Of a DNA stretch of 49,975 nt, positions 35,217-43,432 are shown piece by piece (the stretch's first letter is position 1; each line of letters opens with the position of its first letter). Made by a program: the position numbers and the translations under genes. Origin of the DNA: Avoscillospira sp045579045 (GTDB taxonomy: Bacteria > Bacillota > Clostridia > Oscillospirales > Oscillospiraceae); the NCBI GenBank assembly GCA_045579045.1, contig JAZNLL010000117.1, positions 1 to 49,975 on the forward strand, given 5' to 3'. The notes below the pieces were generated by a model. The model had not been told where the DNA came from and did no database searches. It saw nothing but the letters and a program-made list of their open reading frames with translations.

Positions 35217-35494
35217 ATTTGATCTTTATGGAAAATGCCCTGGTTTAGCCGGGGGATAAGTGTTTATAACGGAAAACCTTCAAGGGTAAGACAGGGACGG
35301 CACAATGCCGAATCAAATCCATCTTGCAGAGGGTACTATACAGATATAATAGGGCCGATGAGAAAATAGTCAAAGAATGTACTCGAAATCTATTACGATC
35401 TGACTAAAGAAATTTAAACATCTCAAGGTGTAAGCAACGATAGGCCGTTGTATGATTGGAATGAGCTGACATAAAGCAGGTAAGCTTGGCTTTT
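35217..35494. other. Non-coding or degenerate stretch
   Basis: No intact gene is supported. It is more AT-rich than its surroundings. The plus frame from 35266 can be read as a peptide-like stretch interrupted by three stop codons up to about 35475, which may be a decayed gene. A TATAAT-like box occurs near 35350 and a small GGCACAATGCC hairpin near 35301. It could equally be a structured RNA or the relic of a mobile element; I recognise no family. Confidence 0.35.
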
Positions 35495-36175
35495 TTATGC
35501 CAATAACAGGATAAAACCGTATAAAATCGGCTGATGAAGCAGGTAAAGCAGCAGAGAATGGCGACCGCAGAAGCAAAAAAACGCAAAATTTTTCGAAATA
35601 TCCGGGAAAATACTGCGTTTTTCTCCGTAAATTTTCCGTCCGAGAACGGCGCCGAGGAAAAACCAGCCCAAAAACGGGGCAAGGGGGAAGTAATCTCCGG
35701 AAGAAAATCCCGGTGCCATCAGCCCCAGAGGAAACAGCCAGTCAACTGCCACAGTGATGGTCTTGAACCAATAGCCGAGGGCTAGGATGACGACCCCCAG
35801 CACTGCCAGAAGCCATGTGGGCAGCTTTCGGAACATGGGCCAGAGCACCATGGAAATTCCCAGTAGGTGTAAAACGCCGAAACGGATGATGAGGGTCGGA
35901 TGGAGGAAGCCCAGCTTTGCCATGACCCATGTCACAAGGCTGATGGTCATGCCGCAGCCGAAGACGTGCAGACCGCGGCGGACGGGATGATGACCGAGGG
36001 TGATGGAAAGACCGGAGAGCACCACAAAGGCGATGCCCACGGCGGCATTGAACACCACCATGGCAGGGTGCTGCAGCAAGGGCAGCTGCAGGTCGAACAT
36101 CAGGTGCAGACCGATGACCAGAAGGATGCAGATGCCCCGGAGGGCATCCAGTTCCCAAATTCGGTGCTGCTTCAT
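35495..36175 (-). CDS. DUF1624/HGSNAT-like membrane acetyltransferase
   Basis: This 226-residue membrane protein has about seven helices and opens with RIWELDALRGICILLVIGLH, the characteristic start of the heparan-alpha-glucosaminide N-acetyltransferase catalytic-domain family (DUF1624). Members are thought to move acyl groups across the membrane onto sugars. The ATG at 36175 overlaps the stop of the phosphodiesterase gene (ATGA), so the long frame starting 44 codons earlier was rejected. It is third in an operon with an M20 amidohydrolase and a glycerophosphodiesterase. The acceptor is unknown. Confidence 0.78.
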   Translation of the reverse strand: MKQHRIWELDALRGICILLVIGLHLMFDLQLPLLQHPAMVVFNAAVGIAFVVLSGLSITLGHHPVRRGLHVFGCGMTISLVTWVMAKLGFLHPTLIIRFGVLHLLGISMVLWPMFRKLPTWLLAVLGVVILALGYWFKTITVAVDWLFPLGLMAPGFSSGDYFPLAPFLGWFFLGAVLGRKIYGEKRSIFPDISKNFAFFCFCGRHSLLLYLLHQPILYGFILLLA

Positions 36176-36873
36176 CTGCTCAGATACTGGAACAGACGGT
36201 CGGGGAAGTTGACGGTCATGCCGTCCACACCCATCCGGCACATCCGCTTCATGACAGATACATTGGAAACACCCCATGCCCGAACACCCAGACCGAGAGA
36301 GCGCCAATGTGCCATGGTTTCCTCGGTGATAAGGCAGGCTTCCGGTGCCAGCTCTTCGCCGCCGATATCCAGCAGCTTCCGGACGGTTTCTTCATTGACC
36401 TGTTCCACCAGCCAGCCGACACGGGCGGCGGAATCCAGTTCCTTGATTTTCTTGATATAGTCAAATTGGAAGCTGGTGAAGGTGGTTTTTTCCATTAAGC
36501 CGAATTCCTTCATCATATCGAGGGTCACGGCTTCCACACCTGCACCCTTCAGCTCCATGGCGTAGGAAATATCGTAGCAGGAGAATTTCTCCAGAAATTC
36601 CCGAAGGGTGACGATGCGGTCATAAAAGCCCGTGGTGCAGTTTCCGGTGATCTTCAGGGCTTTCAGTTCATCCAAAGTATGGTCGGAAAGCTTGCCGTGA
36701 CCGTCGGAAACTCTGTCCACCGTATCATCGTGGAACAGGACGGGAATGCCATCCTTGGTCAGCTGGACATCGGTCTCAATGCCGTTTGCCCCTTGCAGCA
36801 GACCCAGATAGAAGGAGGACAGGGTGTTTTCCGGTGCGTATTCGCTGGCACCTCTGTGGGCATAGTTGATCAT
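36172..36873 (-). CDS. Glycerophosphodiester phosphodiesterase
   Basis: This 233-residue TIM-barrel GDPD hydrolyses glycerophosphodiesters to glycerol 3-phosphate and an alcohol. It carries HRGASEYAPENT (His6-Arg7, Glu15), the second metal motif ETDVQLTKDG, catalytic FHDDTVDR and MELKG. No signal peptide, so it is cytoplasmic. Its start lies 3 bases after the stop of the amidohydrolase, with GGAGG in the end of that gene, and its own stop overlaps the next start. The length is normal and the key residues are present. Confidence 0.93.
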   Translation of the reverse strand: MINYAHRGASEYAPENTLSSFYLGLLQGANGIETDVQLTKDGIPVLFHDDTVDRVSDGHGKLSDHTLDELKALKITGNCTTGFYDRIVTLREFLEKFSCYDISYAMELKGAGVEAVTLDMMKEFGLMEKTTFTSFQFDYIKKIKELDSAARVGWLVEQVNEETVRKLLDIGGEELAPEACLITEETMAHWRSLGLGVRAWGVSNVSVMKRMCRMGVDGMTVNFPDRLFQYLSR

Positions 36874-36876
36874 GAC

Positions 36877-38241
36877 TTATACCTCCGGTTTCAGATCCGC
36901 AGGCAGGGCGCAGATGTAGCCTCCTGCGGTTTTTTCCTTGTGCTCTTTCTTGGCCTGTTCGATCAGAGCCGGGTCATCCATCAGGCGGAACAGGGTGGCT
37001 GCCACAGCTTTGCCTGCATAGAGCATGGCCTTTTTGGCATAGCTGCCTCTGCATTGGGAGGCGGACTGCCAGCTGTGACCGGGGGTGCCGAGGACCCAAG
37101 TGCCGATGTGCATCTGCACCGTGGGGCAGTTCCAGCTGACATCGGCTGTATCCGTGGAGCCGCCGTGGGCAACAGGGGGAGCGGGGTCCAGAACGGCGGT
37201 GGGGAAGGGAGGCAGCTGCTTCTGGGCTTCCGTCAGCTTCATGGTGGCCTGCAGGGCCTTGCCGAAGGCCAGCTCCTCTTCTGTGGGAACGGGCAGGGGA
37301 ATGTCGTGCATGGCTTCATTGGCAACGGCCTGCAAAGTGGGGATGGTGATCAGGTCTGCATAAGCGGAGGTCACCCGGGATGTAACGGAGGTTTCGGTCA
37401 TCAGAGCTGCACCCTCTGCGATCTTGTCGATGCGCTTGTGGAGTTCCCGGACACCTTCCGAATCTGTGGCGCGGATCATGTACCGCACCACTGCATGAGA
37501 CTGGACGATATTGGGAGCGGTGCCGCCGGCATCCAGAATGGCATAGTGGACACGGGCTGTCAGAGGCATGTGTTCCCGGAGGAAGTTGGCACCGATGTTC
37601 ATCAGTTCCACTGCATCCAATGCGCTTCTGCCTGCATCGGGATTGGCACCGGCATGGGCGGCGATACCCTCAAAGGTGTAGTCGACCTTTACATTGGCTA
37701 GGGCAGGACGGGTGCGCACCATGTACATGCTCTCCGGGTGCCAGCTGACGATGGCATCTACATCGTTGAACACACCGTCACGGGCCATAAAGACCTTTCC
37801 GCCGCCGCCCTCTTCTGCCGGACAGCCGAACAGGGTGATTTTACCTTTGCCTGTTTCTTCAATGTGGGCTTTGACTGCCAGCGCGGCGGCAAGAGAACCG
37901 CCTGCAAAGAGATTGTGTCCGCAGGAGTGGTTGTTGTCCTTGCCGGGGATGGGCTTCTTTTCTGTGGCACAGGCTTCCTGACTCATGCCGGCCAGACCGT
38001 CATATTCCGCCAGAATACCGAGGCTGGGTCGGCCTTCGCCGTAGGTGGCGGTGAAGGCGGTGGGAATGCCGGAGACATTCCGCGTGACCTGAAAACCGTG
38101 CTGTTCCAGCACTTCCGTCAGCAGACGGGCGGCACGGTGTTCTTGGAAGGAGGTTTCCGGCTCGTCCCAAAGGGCATCGGAAACGGCGAAAAATTCCTCC
38201 GGATGTGTATCGATCAGATTCAGATATGCTTCATAGCGCAT
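36877..38241 (-). CDS. M20 family amidohydrolase (AbgB-like)
   Basis: This 454-residue metallo-amidohydrolase resembles the p-aminobenzoyl-glutamate hydrolase B subunit. Metal-binding features are HSCGH (about residues 108-112), PAEEGGGG (about 144) and WHPE. The central dimerisation domain is intact, and the C-terminal histidine in GTPGHSWQ is present. It should cleave an amide bond of a small N-acyl amino acid or peptide-like compound. AAGGAG stands 8-9 bases before the ATG at 38241; a longer frame runs into the promoter. First gene of a three-gene operon. Confidence 0.88.
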   Translation of the reverse strand: MRYEAYLNLIDTHPEEFFAVSDALWDEPETSFQEHRAARLLTEVLEQHGFQVTRNVSGIPTAFTATYGEGRPSLGILAEYDGLAGMSQEACATEKKPIPGKDNNHSCGHNLFAGGSLAAALAVKAHIEETGKGKITLFGCPAEEGGGGKVFMARDGVFNDVDAIVSWHPESMYMVRTRPALANVKVDYTFEGIAAHAGANPDAGRSALDAVELMNIGANFLREHMPLTARVHYAILDAGGTAPNIVQSHAVVRYMIRATDSEGVRELHKRIDKIAEGAALMTETSVTSRVTSAYADLITIPTLQAVANEAMHDIPLPVPTEEELAFGKALQATMKLTEAQKQLPPFPTAVLDPAPPVAHGGSTDTADVSWNCPTVQMHIGTWVLGTPGHSWQSASQCRGSYAKKAMLYAGKAVAATLFRLMDDPALIEQAKKEHKEKTAGGYICALPADLKPEV

Positions 38242-38265
38242 AAAATCAACTCCTTTGATAAGAGA

Positions 38266-38294
38266 ATTATACCACATTTGTTTCGTTTTCACAA
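38266..38294 (-). promoter_or_regulatory. Promoter of the amidohydrolase operon
   Basis: On the minus strand TTGTGA (38289-38294) and TATAAT (38266-38271) have a 17-base spacer. It is back to back with the LCP promoter, nine bases between the two -35 boxes. Confidence 0.75.
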
Positions 38295-38303
38295 TCTGAC
38301 CTC

Positions 38304-38332
38304 TTTACAAGTTCCGACAAATTTTGTAGAAT
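38304..38332 (+). promoter_or_regulatory. Promoter of the LCP gene cluster
   Basis: TTTACA (38304-38309) and TAGAAT (38327-38332) have a 17-base spacer, 33 bases before the LCP start. Confidence 0.7.
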
Positions 38333-38364
38333 ATTATGTGAACCATAAACAGGGAGGGAAACCC

Positions 38365-39669
38365 ATGGGCATGGATGAAATGAATCAGGAAATTGACCAT
38401 CTGATCGATGACATTCACCATCTGATCGATGATGATACAAAAGAACCTGCGGCAGAGGAGGAACTGCCGGATCTGACCCTTTATCTGGGGGAGAATTTTG
38501 AGGGAGAGCCGGTGCTGCCCGGAGAGGAACTGCCGGATCTGACCCCTTATCTGGGCGAAGAATTTACGGAAGAGCCTGCTGTGCAGGAAGAAAAGAAGCC
38601 GGAGCATACCCATTGGACCAAGAATCAGAAGCTGCCAAAGCACGTGGCAAAGCTTCAGCAGAATCAGGACGAGGCTTATGCCCAATGGGTCTATGAGCAG
38701 GATCATAAGGCACCCACCGTGGCAGAACAGGTGGCACAGGAAGAAACGGACAAGCCGAAAAAACGGCATATTTTCCGTAATTTTGTCATAATTCTGCTGG
38801 TGCTGGCTCTGGCGGCTCTGGCGGCAGCCGTATTTGTGCTGCCCAAGCAGCCTGTGGCAGAAAGCGGTTTGGGCGCCAGAAAGAGCGGTATTTCCACCAT
38901 TTTGCTTGCCGGTACGGATCAGGACGGTCTGCGAACCGATACCCTTATGCTTCTGACGGTGAACCGGGGAGAAGGCAGCCTGTCGCTGGTGAGCATTCCC
39001 AGAGATACGCTGGTCAACGGCGGCTATTCTGTTCCCAAGATCAATACGGTCTACGCTGCCAACAACGGCGGTGCCGAAGGCATTGAAATGCTCATGACCC
39101 GTGTGGCGGAGTGCATCGGCTTCCGCCCCGACGGCTATATGCTCATCCGACTGGAGGCCTTTGTGGAGCTGGTGGATCAGATGGGCGGTGTGAAATTCCA
39201 TGTGCCTGTGGATATGTTCTATAACGACCCGGCGCAGGATCTGTATATCGACCTGAAGGCCGGTCTGCAGACCTTGAGCGGTGAGCAGGCCATGGGTGTT
39301 GTCCGCTTCCGTTCCGGCTATGCCGATGCGGATCTGGGACGGGTTTCCGTTCAGAGAGATCTGCTGGCCGCTCTGGTCAATCAGATGGTCAGCCTGGAAG
39401 GCATTGCCAAATCCCCTCAGCTGCTGAGCGTTCTTCTGGAGCATACGGACTCCAGTCTGACCGTTGCCAACTATCTGTGGCTGGCGGAGGCGGCTCTGGT
39501 CTGTGACCTGCGGCAGGTGCAGACAGCAACCCTGCCCGGTACCCCCAGAGATCTGGGCGGATCCTACTATGTGCTGGATCCCCAGTTGGTGGCACAGACG
39601 GTCAACACTTACTGCAATCCTTATGAAACGGCTGTGACGCCGGAACATCTCAATATCAGACAAGGATGA
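38365..39669 (+). CDS. LytR-CpsA-Psr (LCP) family protein
   Basis: This 434-residue envelope protein has a long cytoplasmic N-terminus (about 1-135), one transmembrane helix (about 138-158) and an extracellular LCP domain with AGTDQDGLRTDTLMLLTV and the arginine/aspartate motif SIPRDTLV. LCP enzymes transfer undecaprenyl-linked polymers such as wall teichoic acid or capsule to peptidoglycan. The cytoplasmic tail carries two tandem copies of an ELPDLTxYLGExF unit, acidic and proline-poor, of unknown purpose. GGGAGGG precedes the ATG at 38365; a much longer frame overlaps the divergent promoter and was rejected. The next gene starts within its stop region. Confidence 0.9.
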   Translation: MGMDEMNQEIDHLIDDIHHLIDDDTKEPAAEEELPDLTLYLGENFEGEPVLPGEELPDLTPYLGEEFTEEPAVQEEKKPEHTHWTKNQKLPKHVAKLQQNQDEAYAQWVYEQDHKAPTVAEQVAQEETDKPKKRHIFRNFVIILLVLALAALAAAVFVLPKQPVAESGLGARKSGISTILLAGTDQDGLRTDTLMLLTVNRGEGSLSLVSIPRDTLVNGGYSVPKINTVYAANNGGAEGIEMLMTRVAECIGFRPDGYMLIRLEAFVELVDQMGGVKFHVPVDMFYNDPAQDLYIDLKAGLQTLSGEQAMGVVRFRSGYADADLGRVSVQRDLLAALVNQMVSLEGIAKSPQLLSVLLEHTDSSLTVANYLWLAEAALVCDLRQVQTATLPGTPRDLGGSYYVLDPQLVAQTVNTYCNPYETAVTPEHLNIRQG

Positions 39670-39674
39670 TATCC

Positions 39675-40274
39675 ATGGATAATTTCTATATTGACCGGCA
39701 AAAGTATCTGGGCAGACCGGTGCGGAACACCGGAGCCGGTACGGCTGCCGATCCCGTGAACCGCATCCCTGCGGAACTGGCCTGCTATGATCTGCTGGAT
39801 TCTCTGGGCATTGTTTACAGCCGCGTGGATCACAGCCATGCCGATACCATTGAGGCCTGCCATGCGGTAGAAGAAGTGCTGGGCTGGCCTGTGTGCAAAA
39901 ACCTGTTTCTCTGCAACCGCCAGAAGACCCAGTATTATATGCTCATGCTGGAGGGTGACAAGGTCTTTAAGACCAAGGATCTTTCCAAGCAGCTGGAAGT
40001 TTCCCGCCTCAGCTTTGCCGGGGAAGAGGATATGGTGGAACTGCTGGGTGTCCATCCCGGTTCCGTGACGGTGCTGGGTCTGATGAACGACAAGGAAAAG
40101 AAGGTGCAGCTGGTCATGGACAAGCCCATTTATGAGGGCGAGTTCGTCTCCTGCCATCCCTGCATCAGCACGTCCACTCTGTGCCTGTCCCGTCAGGATT
40201 TGCTGGAAAAGCTTCTGCCTGCCATGGGTCATGCACCCATTGTGGTGGATCTGCCCGACCCGGAGGAAGCATGA
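39675..40274 (+). CDS. YbaK/ProX-type aminoacyl-tRNA deacylase
   Basis: This 199-residue protein matches the YbaK/INS/ProX editing family (PrdX/ProXp-like), free-standing domains that hydrolyse mischarged tRNA, typically Ala- or Cys-tRNA-Pro. Family features visible are the substrate-pocket lysine in CKNLFLCN, the FKTKDLSK segment and the GVHPGSVTVLGLMND block. The start at 39675 was chosen for AAGGA 8 bases upstream; an ATG at 39666 overlapping the LCP stop is an alternative. Its stop overlaps the next start by ATGA. Confidence 0.85.
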   Translation: MDNFYIDRQKYLGRPVRNTGAGTAADPVNRIPAELACYDLLDSLGIVYSRVDHSHADTIEACHAVEEVLGWPVCKNLFLCNRQKTQYYMLMLEGDKVFKTKDLSKQLEVSRLSFAGEEDMVELLGVHPGSVTVLGLMNDKEKKVQLVMDKPIYEGEFVSCHPCISTSTLCLSRQDLLEKLLPAMGHAPIVVDLPDPEEA

Positions 40275-41212
40275 AAATATCTGTGACAACACCGGTCAAA
40301 GCCCACCATCGGGCATGGCTGGAAGAAGCGGCGGGCGACTGCCCGCTGATCTGCGGATTGGAAGAAGATGCCGAGGTCATCATCGGTGATCTTGGACCGG
40401 AAGAACTGCGAAAGGCAAAAAAGCTTCGCTGGTTTCATCTGGTCTGGGCAGGTGTGGATCGGTATAAGGTTTCCGATTTTCCCGAAAATGCCCTGTTTAC
40501 CAACGGCTCCGGTGCCTACGGTGTGACCATTGCCGAGCATATGATGGCCTGCATTCTGGCTTTATATCGGCAGCTGCGGCATTATGACGGCTTGCAGAAA
40601 CGGCATGTCTGGGACGGCGATTGGCAGGAGGATACCTTAGAGGGTAAGACGGTGCTGATTTTGGGTGCAGGTGATATCGGTACAGCTCTGGCCAAGCGGC
40701 TGAGAGGCTTTGACTGCCGTGTGATCGGTGTTCGCCGCACAGAAGGTGAATTGCCGTATTTTGATGAAATGCACACCATAGAGGACTTGGACACCCTGCT
40801 GCCGATAGCAGATGTGGTGGCCTGCTGTCTGCCGGGAACAGCGGAAACAAAGGGGTTGCTGGATGAAAACCGGCTCCGCGCCATGAAACCGAAGGCGCTT
40901 TTGCTCAACTGCGGCAGAGGCAGTCTGATTGATACCAAGGCATTGGAAACCGTGCTTTTGGAGGGTCATCTGGGCGGCTGCGGTCTGGATGTGACCGACC
41001 CGGAGCCTTTGCCTGCCGACAGCCCCCTGTGGGATCTGGAGCGGGTGATTCTGACACCCCATATTTCCGGTGCCAGCTTCGGTCATGTGGCGGAAATGGA
41101 AGATAGAATCTACCGTCTGGCGGCGGAAAATCTCCGCCGGTATCTGGGCGGGGAAGAACTGCTCAACCGGGTGGATTTTCAGGCAGGATATCGAAAAAGA
41201 AGCACTCCGTAA
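40271..41212 (+). CDS. D-2-hydroxyacid dehydrogenase
   Basis: This 313-residue NAD(P)-dependent dehydrogenase belongs to the D-isomer-specific 2-hydroxyacid family. The nucleotide motif is LGAGDIGTALAKRLRG (near residue 137), the catalytic arginine is in NCGRGSLID, the glutamate is in DPEPLPADSPLW and the histidine is in TPHISG. It reduces a 2-keto acid or glyoxylate-like compound; side-chain specificity is not obvious. GGAGG precedes the ATG, which overlaps the YbaK stop. Its TAA lies inside the loop of the terminator hairpin, so the message ends immediately. Confidence 0.88.
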   Translation: MKISVTTPVKAHHRAWLEEAAGDCPLICGLEEDAEVIIGDLGPEELRKAKKLRWFHLVWAGVDRYKVSDFPENALFTNGSGAYGVTIAEHMMACILALYRQLRHYDGLQKRHVWDGDWQEDTLEGKTVLILGAGDIGTALAKRLRGFDCRVIGVRRTEGELPYFDEMHTIEDLDTLLPIADVVACCLPGTAETKGLLDENRLRAMKPKALLLNCGRGSLIDTKALETVLLEGHLGGCGLDVTDPEPLPADSPLWDLERVILTPHISGASFGHVAEMEDRIYRLAAENLRRYLGGEELLNRVDFQAGYRKRSTP

Positions 41213-41227
41213 GGAGTGCTTCTTTTT
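41194..41227. terminator. Bidirectional terminator between D-hydroxyacid dehydrogenase and yycI
   Basis: AAAAAGAAGCACTCC (41194-41208) pairs perfectly with 41213-41227 around GTAA, which contains part of the plus-strand stop codon. A- and T-runs allow use by both convergent units. Confidence 0.9.
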
Positions 41228-42063
41228 TATGAAACAGAGGTCACATCGCCGGTCATGCCGTGGATGTGGAAGGTGCCGGTATCGGTTTCCAGCTGCCACA
41301 CGGGAGTCAGACGGACGGTGGTGGCGGCTGCGGTCTCGGAGCGGACATAGCCCTGACGGAGGGCGGTCACTTCGCTGCCGACCCAGCCCAGTCGGTATCG
41401 GGCATCCAGAAAGGAGACCAGCGCATCGGCGGCGGAGATACAGGCCTTGTCGCTGACGCGCATGAGGGTATCTGTGCCGGTGAAGAAGGTGCCGTTCAAG
41501 GCAATGAGCTTATGATCCGACCATGTGAGAGTCAGTCCGTTGGAAAAAATGGGCATATCCAGAATGGTCTGGGTGGCGGTGACGGTGCAGATCTCCTGCT
41601 GCACGGGATGGGAATCCCCAAGGGGAAGGTGGGTAAAGCCCATGTCCTTCAGCAGCTTGCGGCTGGCACGGGGAATGTCTCGTGCGACCTTCGGCTCGGT
41701 CAGCTCGGCGGAAAAATCACCGCTGCGGCTGATGGAGCATTGGCCGAGGGCAGAGCGGTAGGCGCTGACATAGCGGGTGGAGTCGTCTTCCACCAGAAGC
41801 TGCTGACCCAGAAGGGCTGTGGCGGCCTGCAGGTCACTGTCACTGTTTTCCTTCAGCTCCAGCACGTACAAAGGGGTGGTATCGACGATGGTCTCCGGGG
41901 TGAGGGTGATTTCCTGGGCGGCATAGAGCTCGCAGAGAGATTGGTTGAGGGCGTTCTCTTCCTGCCGGATACCGGCTCGGTTGGGGAACACCACAATGGC
42001 CAGCATCAGATTGGCCAAAAGAAGAATGAGAATGGTCAGATTTTTCAGCTTGGAAATCGGCAA
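41227..42063 (-). CDS. YycI-like regulator of two-component system
   Basis: This 278-residue single-pass membrane protein has a short cytoplasmic start, helix at about residues 8-27, and an extracellular region whose C-terminal part (NGLTLTWSDHKLIALNGTFF.., about 180-278) fits the YycH/YycI regulatory-domain fold. In bacilli YycI and YycH form a membrane complex with the WalK sensor kinase of wall metabolism. It lies 22 bases behind the YycH-like gene. No walR or walK is in the window, so the partner must be elsewhere. Confidence 0.78.
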   Translation of the reverse strand: MPISKLKNLTILILLLANLMLAIVVFPNRAGIRQEENALNQSLCELYAAQEITLTPETIVDTTPLYVLELKENSDSDLQAATALLGQQLLVEDDSTRYVSAYRSALGQCSISRSGDFSAELTEPKVARDIPRASRKLLKDMGFTHLPLGDSHPVQQEICTVTATQTILDMPIFSNGLTLTWSDHKLIALNGTFFTGTDTLMRVSDKACISAADALVSFLDARYRLGWVGSEVTALRQGYVRSETAAATTVRLTPVWQLETDTGTFHIHGMTGDVTSVS

Positions 42064-42085
42064 GAGAACACCTCCTTGCGTAAAA

Positions 42086-43336
42086 TTATTTTGCCCAGCC
42101 GGCGGTGACGTCGGTGCCGGAAACGTGGTATTGCAGGTTCAGACTGCCATCTTTGGGTACAATGGCGGCGGTCTGGGTCGGGGGCAGCAGGTGCTGCAGC
42201 TGATCGTTAAAGGTGAAGGTCACGGCCTTCAGGGTCAGCTGGGTGACGGTCTGACCATGGAACACCACCTTGGCGGCAGGTTCGTCGCTCCATCGGACGG
42301 GAACTCCGCGGAGAACATAGTCAAAGGTACAGGTGGTCACATCGTCTTCACGGGAAAAATCGGAAAGGTACAGCCGTGCGGATGTGCCGGAAGTGTCCAC
42401 AGCCAGATTGAGCAGGGAACGGGCTGTCTCCACCAAGGTCTCCGTGCTGCTGCCGGGTGCGGTGATTCTGGCGGTGGAGGCGGCGAAGCGGATGGTGCCG
42501 TCGGCTCCGATTTGCAGGCTGCCGCCGCTTTCGCTGAAATGGGTCACACCGGAACTGTCGGTGTACCGTCCGGCATCATAGGGATTGAAGCCCAGATTGT
42601 TGGCAAGGGCATCCACGTAGCGGACACCGGCCAGAGATTCTGTGGTGGCGCCCACCAGACGGGGAACGGCTGCGGGGAGAATGCTCAAAGGTGCAAGATG
42701 GCTGTTTGCCTCAAAGGCAAACCGGGAACCGTCCGGCTGGAACTGCTCCAGAAGGGCGGAGAATTCTTCGGGATTTACCTGCGTCGGTGCCTTGCGGTAG
42801 GTGTCGCCGGAAAGGTAGAGGTTGACTGCATTTTGCTCCAGAACCAGAATATACATCGATGCGGATTCGGACAGGAGGTTTTCTGCATCCAGCCAGGAGG
42901 TCACCAGAGATGCGGGAAGCTCGAAGCCATAGTCAAAGCTGACGCTGGGCTTGGAAAGGGCTTGGGTCAGTTGGAAGGAACGGACATCTGTGAAGGTGTC
43001 GGCGGTATCCAGAGCCTGTCCCAATAGACCGCCGAGGGTCTCATAGGCGGTGTCCAGAGCGGAAAAATCCCATTGCGCCGTATACCGACCGGAGGAATTT
43101 TGGATGGAGATACGCAGAGGCTGAGCGGCAGTCTGTACCGATTGGGTTTCGCCGACATAAGCCAATTCTGCCGAAGGCAAGCCCAGCAGAGGCCCGAAAG
43201 GCTTCAGAACAGCAGACAGCCAGGGTGTGCTGCGCACCACATCCGTGGGAATGGAGGCTGCGAACAGGAATAGCAGAGAGATGACCAGCAGAACGATCAG
43301 CAGGGTCTTTGCTGCTTCCAGCCATGTTTGCTTCAT
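42086..43336 (-). CDS. YycH-like regulator of two-component system
   Basis: This 416-residue membrane-anchored protein has one N-terminal helix (about residues 9-30) and a large extracellular portion with two alpha/beta domains as in YycH, ending in a domain similar in kind to YycI. Sequence identity to bacillar YycH is evidently low; the assignment rests on the topology, size and pairing with the YycI-like gene. AAAGGAG precedes the ATG, and a promoter is placed just upstream. Likely role: tuning the WalK kinase activity from outside the membrane. Confidence 0.72.
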   Translation of the reverse strand: MKQTWLEAAKTLLIVLLVISLLFLFAASIPTDVVRSTPWLSAVLKPFGPLLGLPSAELAYVGETQSVQTAAQPLRISIQNSSGRYTAQWDFSALDTAYETLGGLLGQALDTADTFTDVRSFQLTQALSKPSVSFDYGFELPASLVTSWLDAENLLSESASMYILVLEQNAVNLYLSGDTYRKAPTQVNPEEFSALLEQFQPDGSRFAFEANSHLAPLSILPAAVPRLVGATTESLAGVRYVDALANNLGFNPYDAGRYTDSSGVTHFSESGGSLQIGADGTIRFAASTARITAPGSSTETLVETARSLLNLAVDTSGTSARLYLSDFSREDDVTTCTFDYVLRGVPVRWSDEPAAKVVFHGQTVTQLTLKAVTFTFNDQLQHLLPPTQTAAIVPKDGSLNLQYHVSGTDVTAGWAK

Positions 43337-43367
43337 AACCGCCGCTCCTTTCTTTTAAGATAAGTGT

Positions 43368-43396
43368 ATTTTACCGCAAAATCTCCGGTTACGCAA
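43368..43396 (-). promoter_or_regulatory. Promoter of yycH-yycI
   Basis: On the minus strand TTGCGT (43391-43396) and TAAAAT (43368-43373) have a 17-base spacer. Confidence 0.55.
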
Positions 43397-43400
43397 TAGG

Positions 43401-43429
43401 AAAAGCCCCTCCCAATGGGAGGGGCTTTT
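43401..43429 (-). terminator. Terminator of the DUF4838/SLH giant gene
   Basis: AAAAGCCCCTCCC (43401-43413) pairs perfectly with 43417-43429 around AAT. On the minus strand it follows the stop codon by 3 bases and ends in a T-run. Confidence 0.93.
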
Positions 43430-43432
43430 GCG

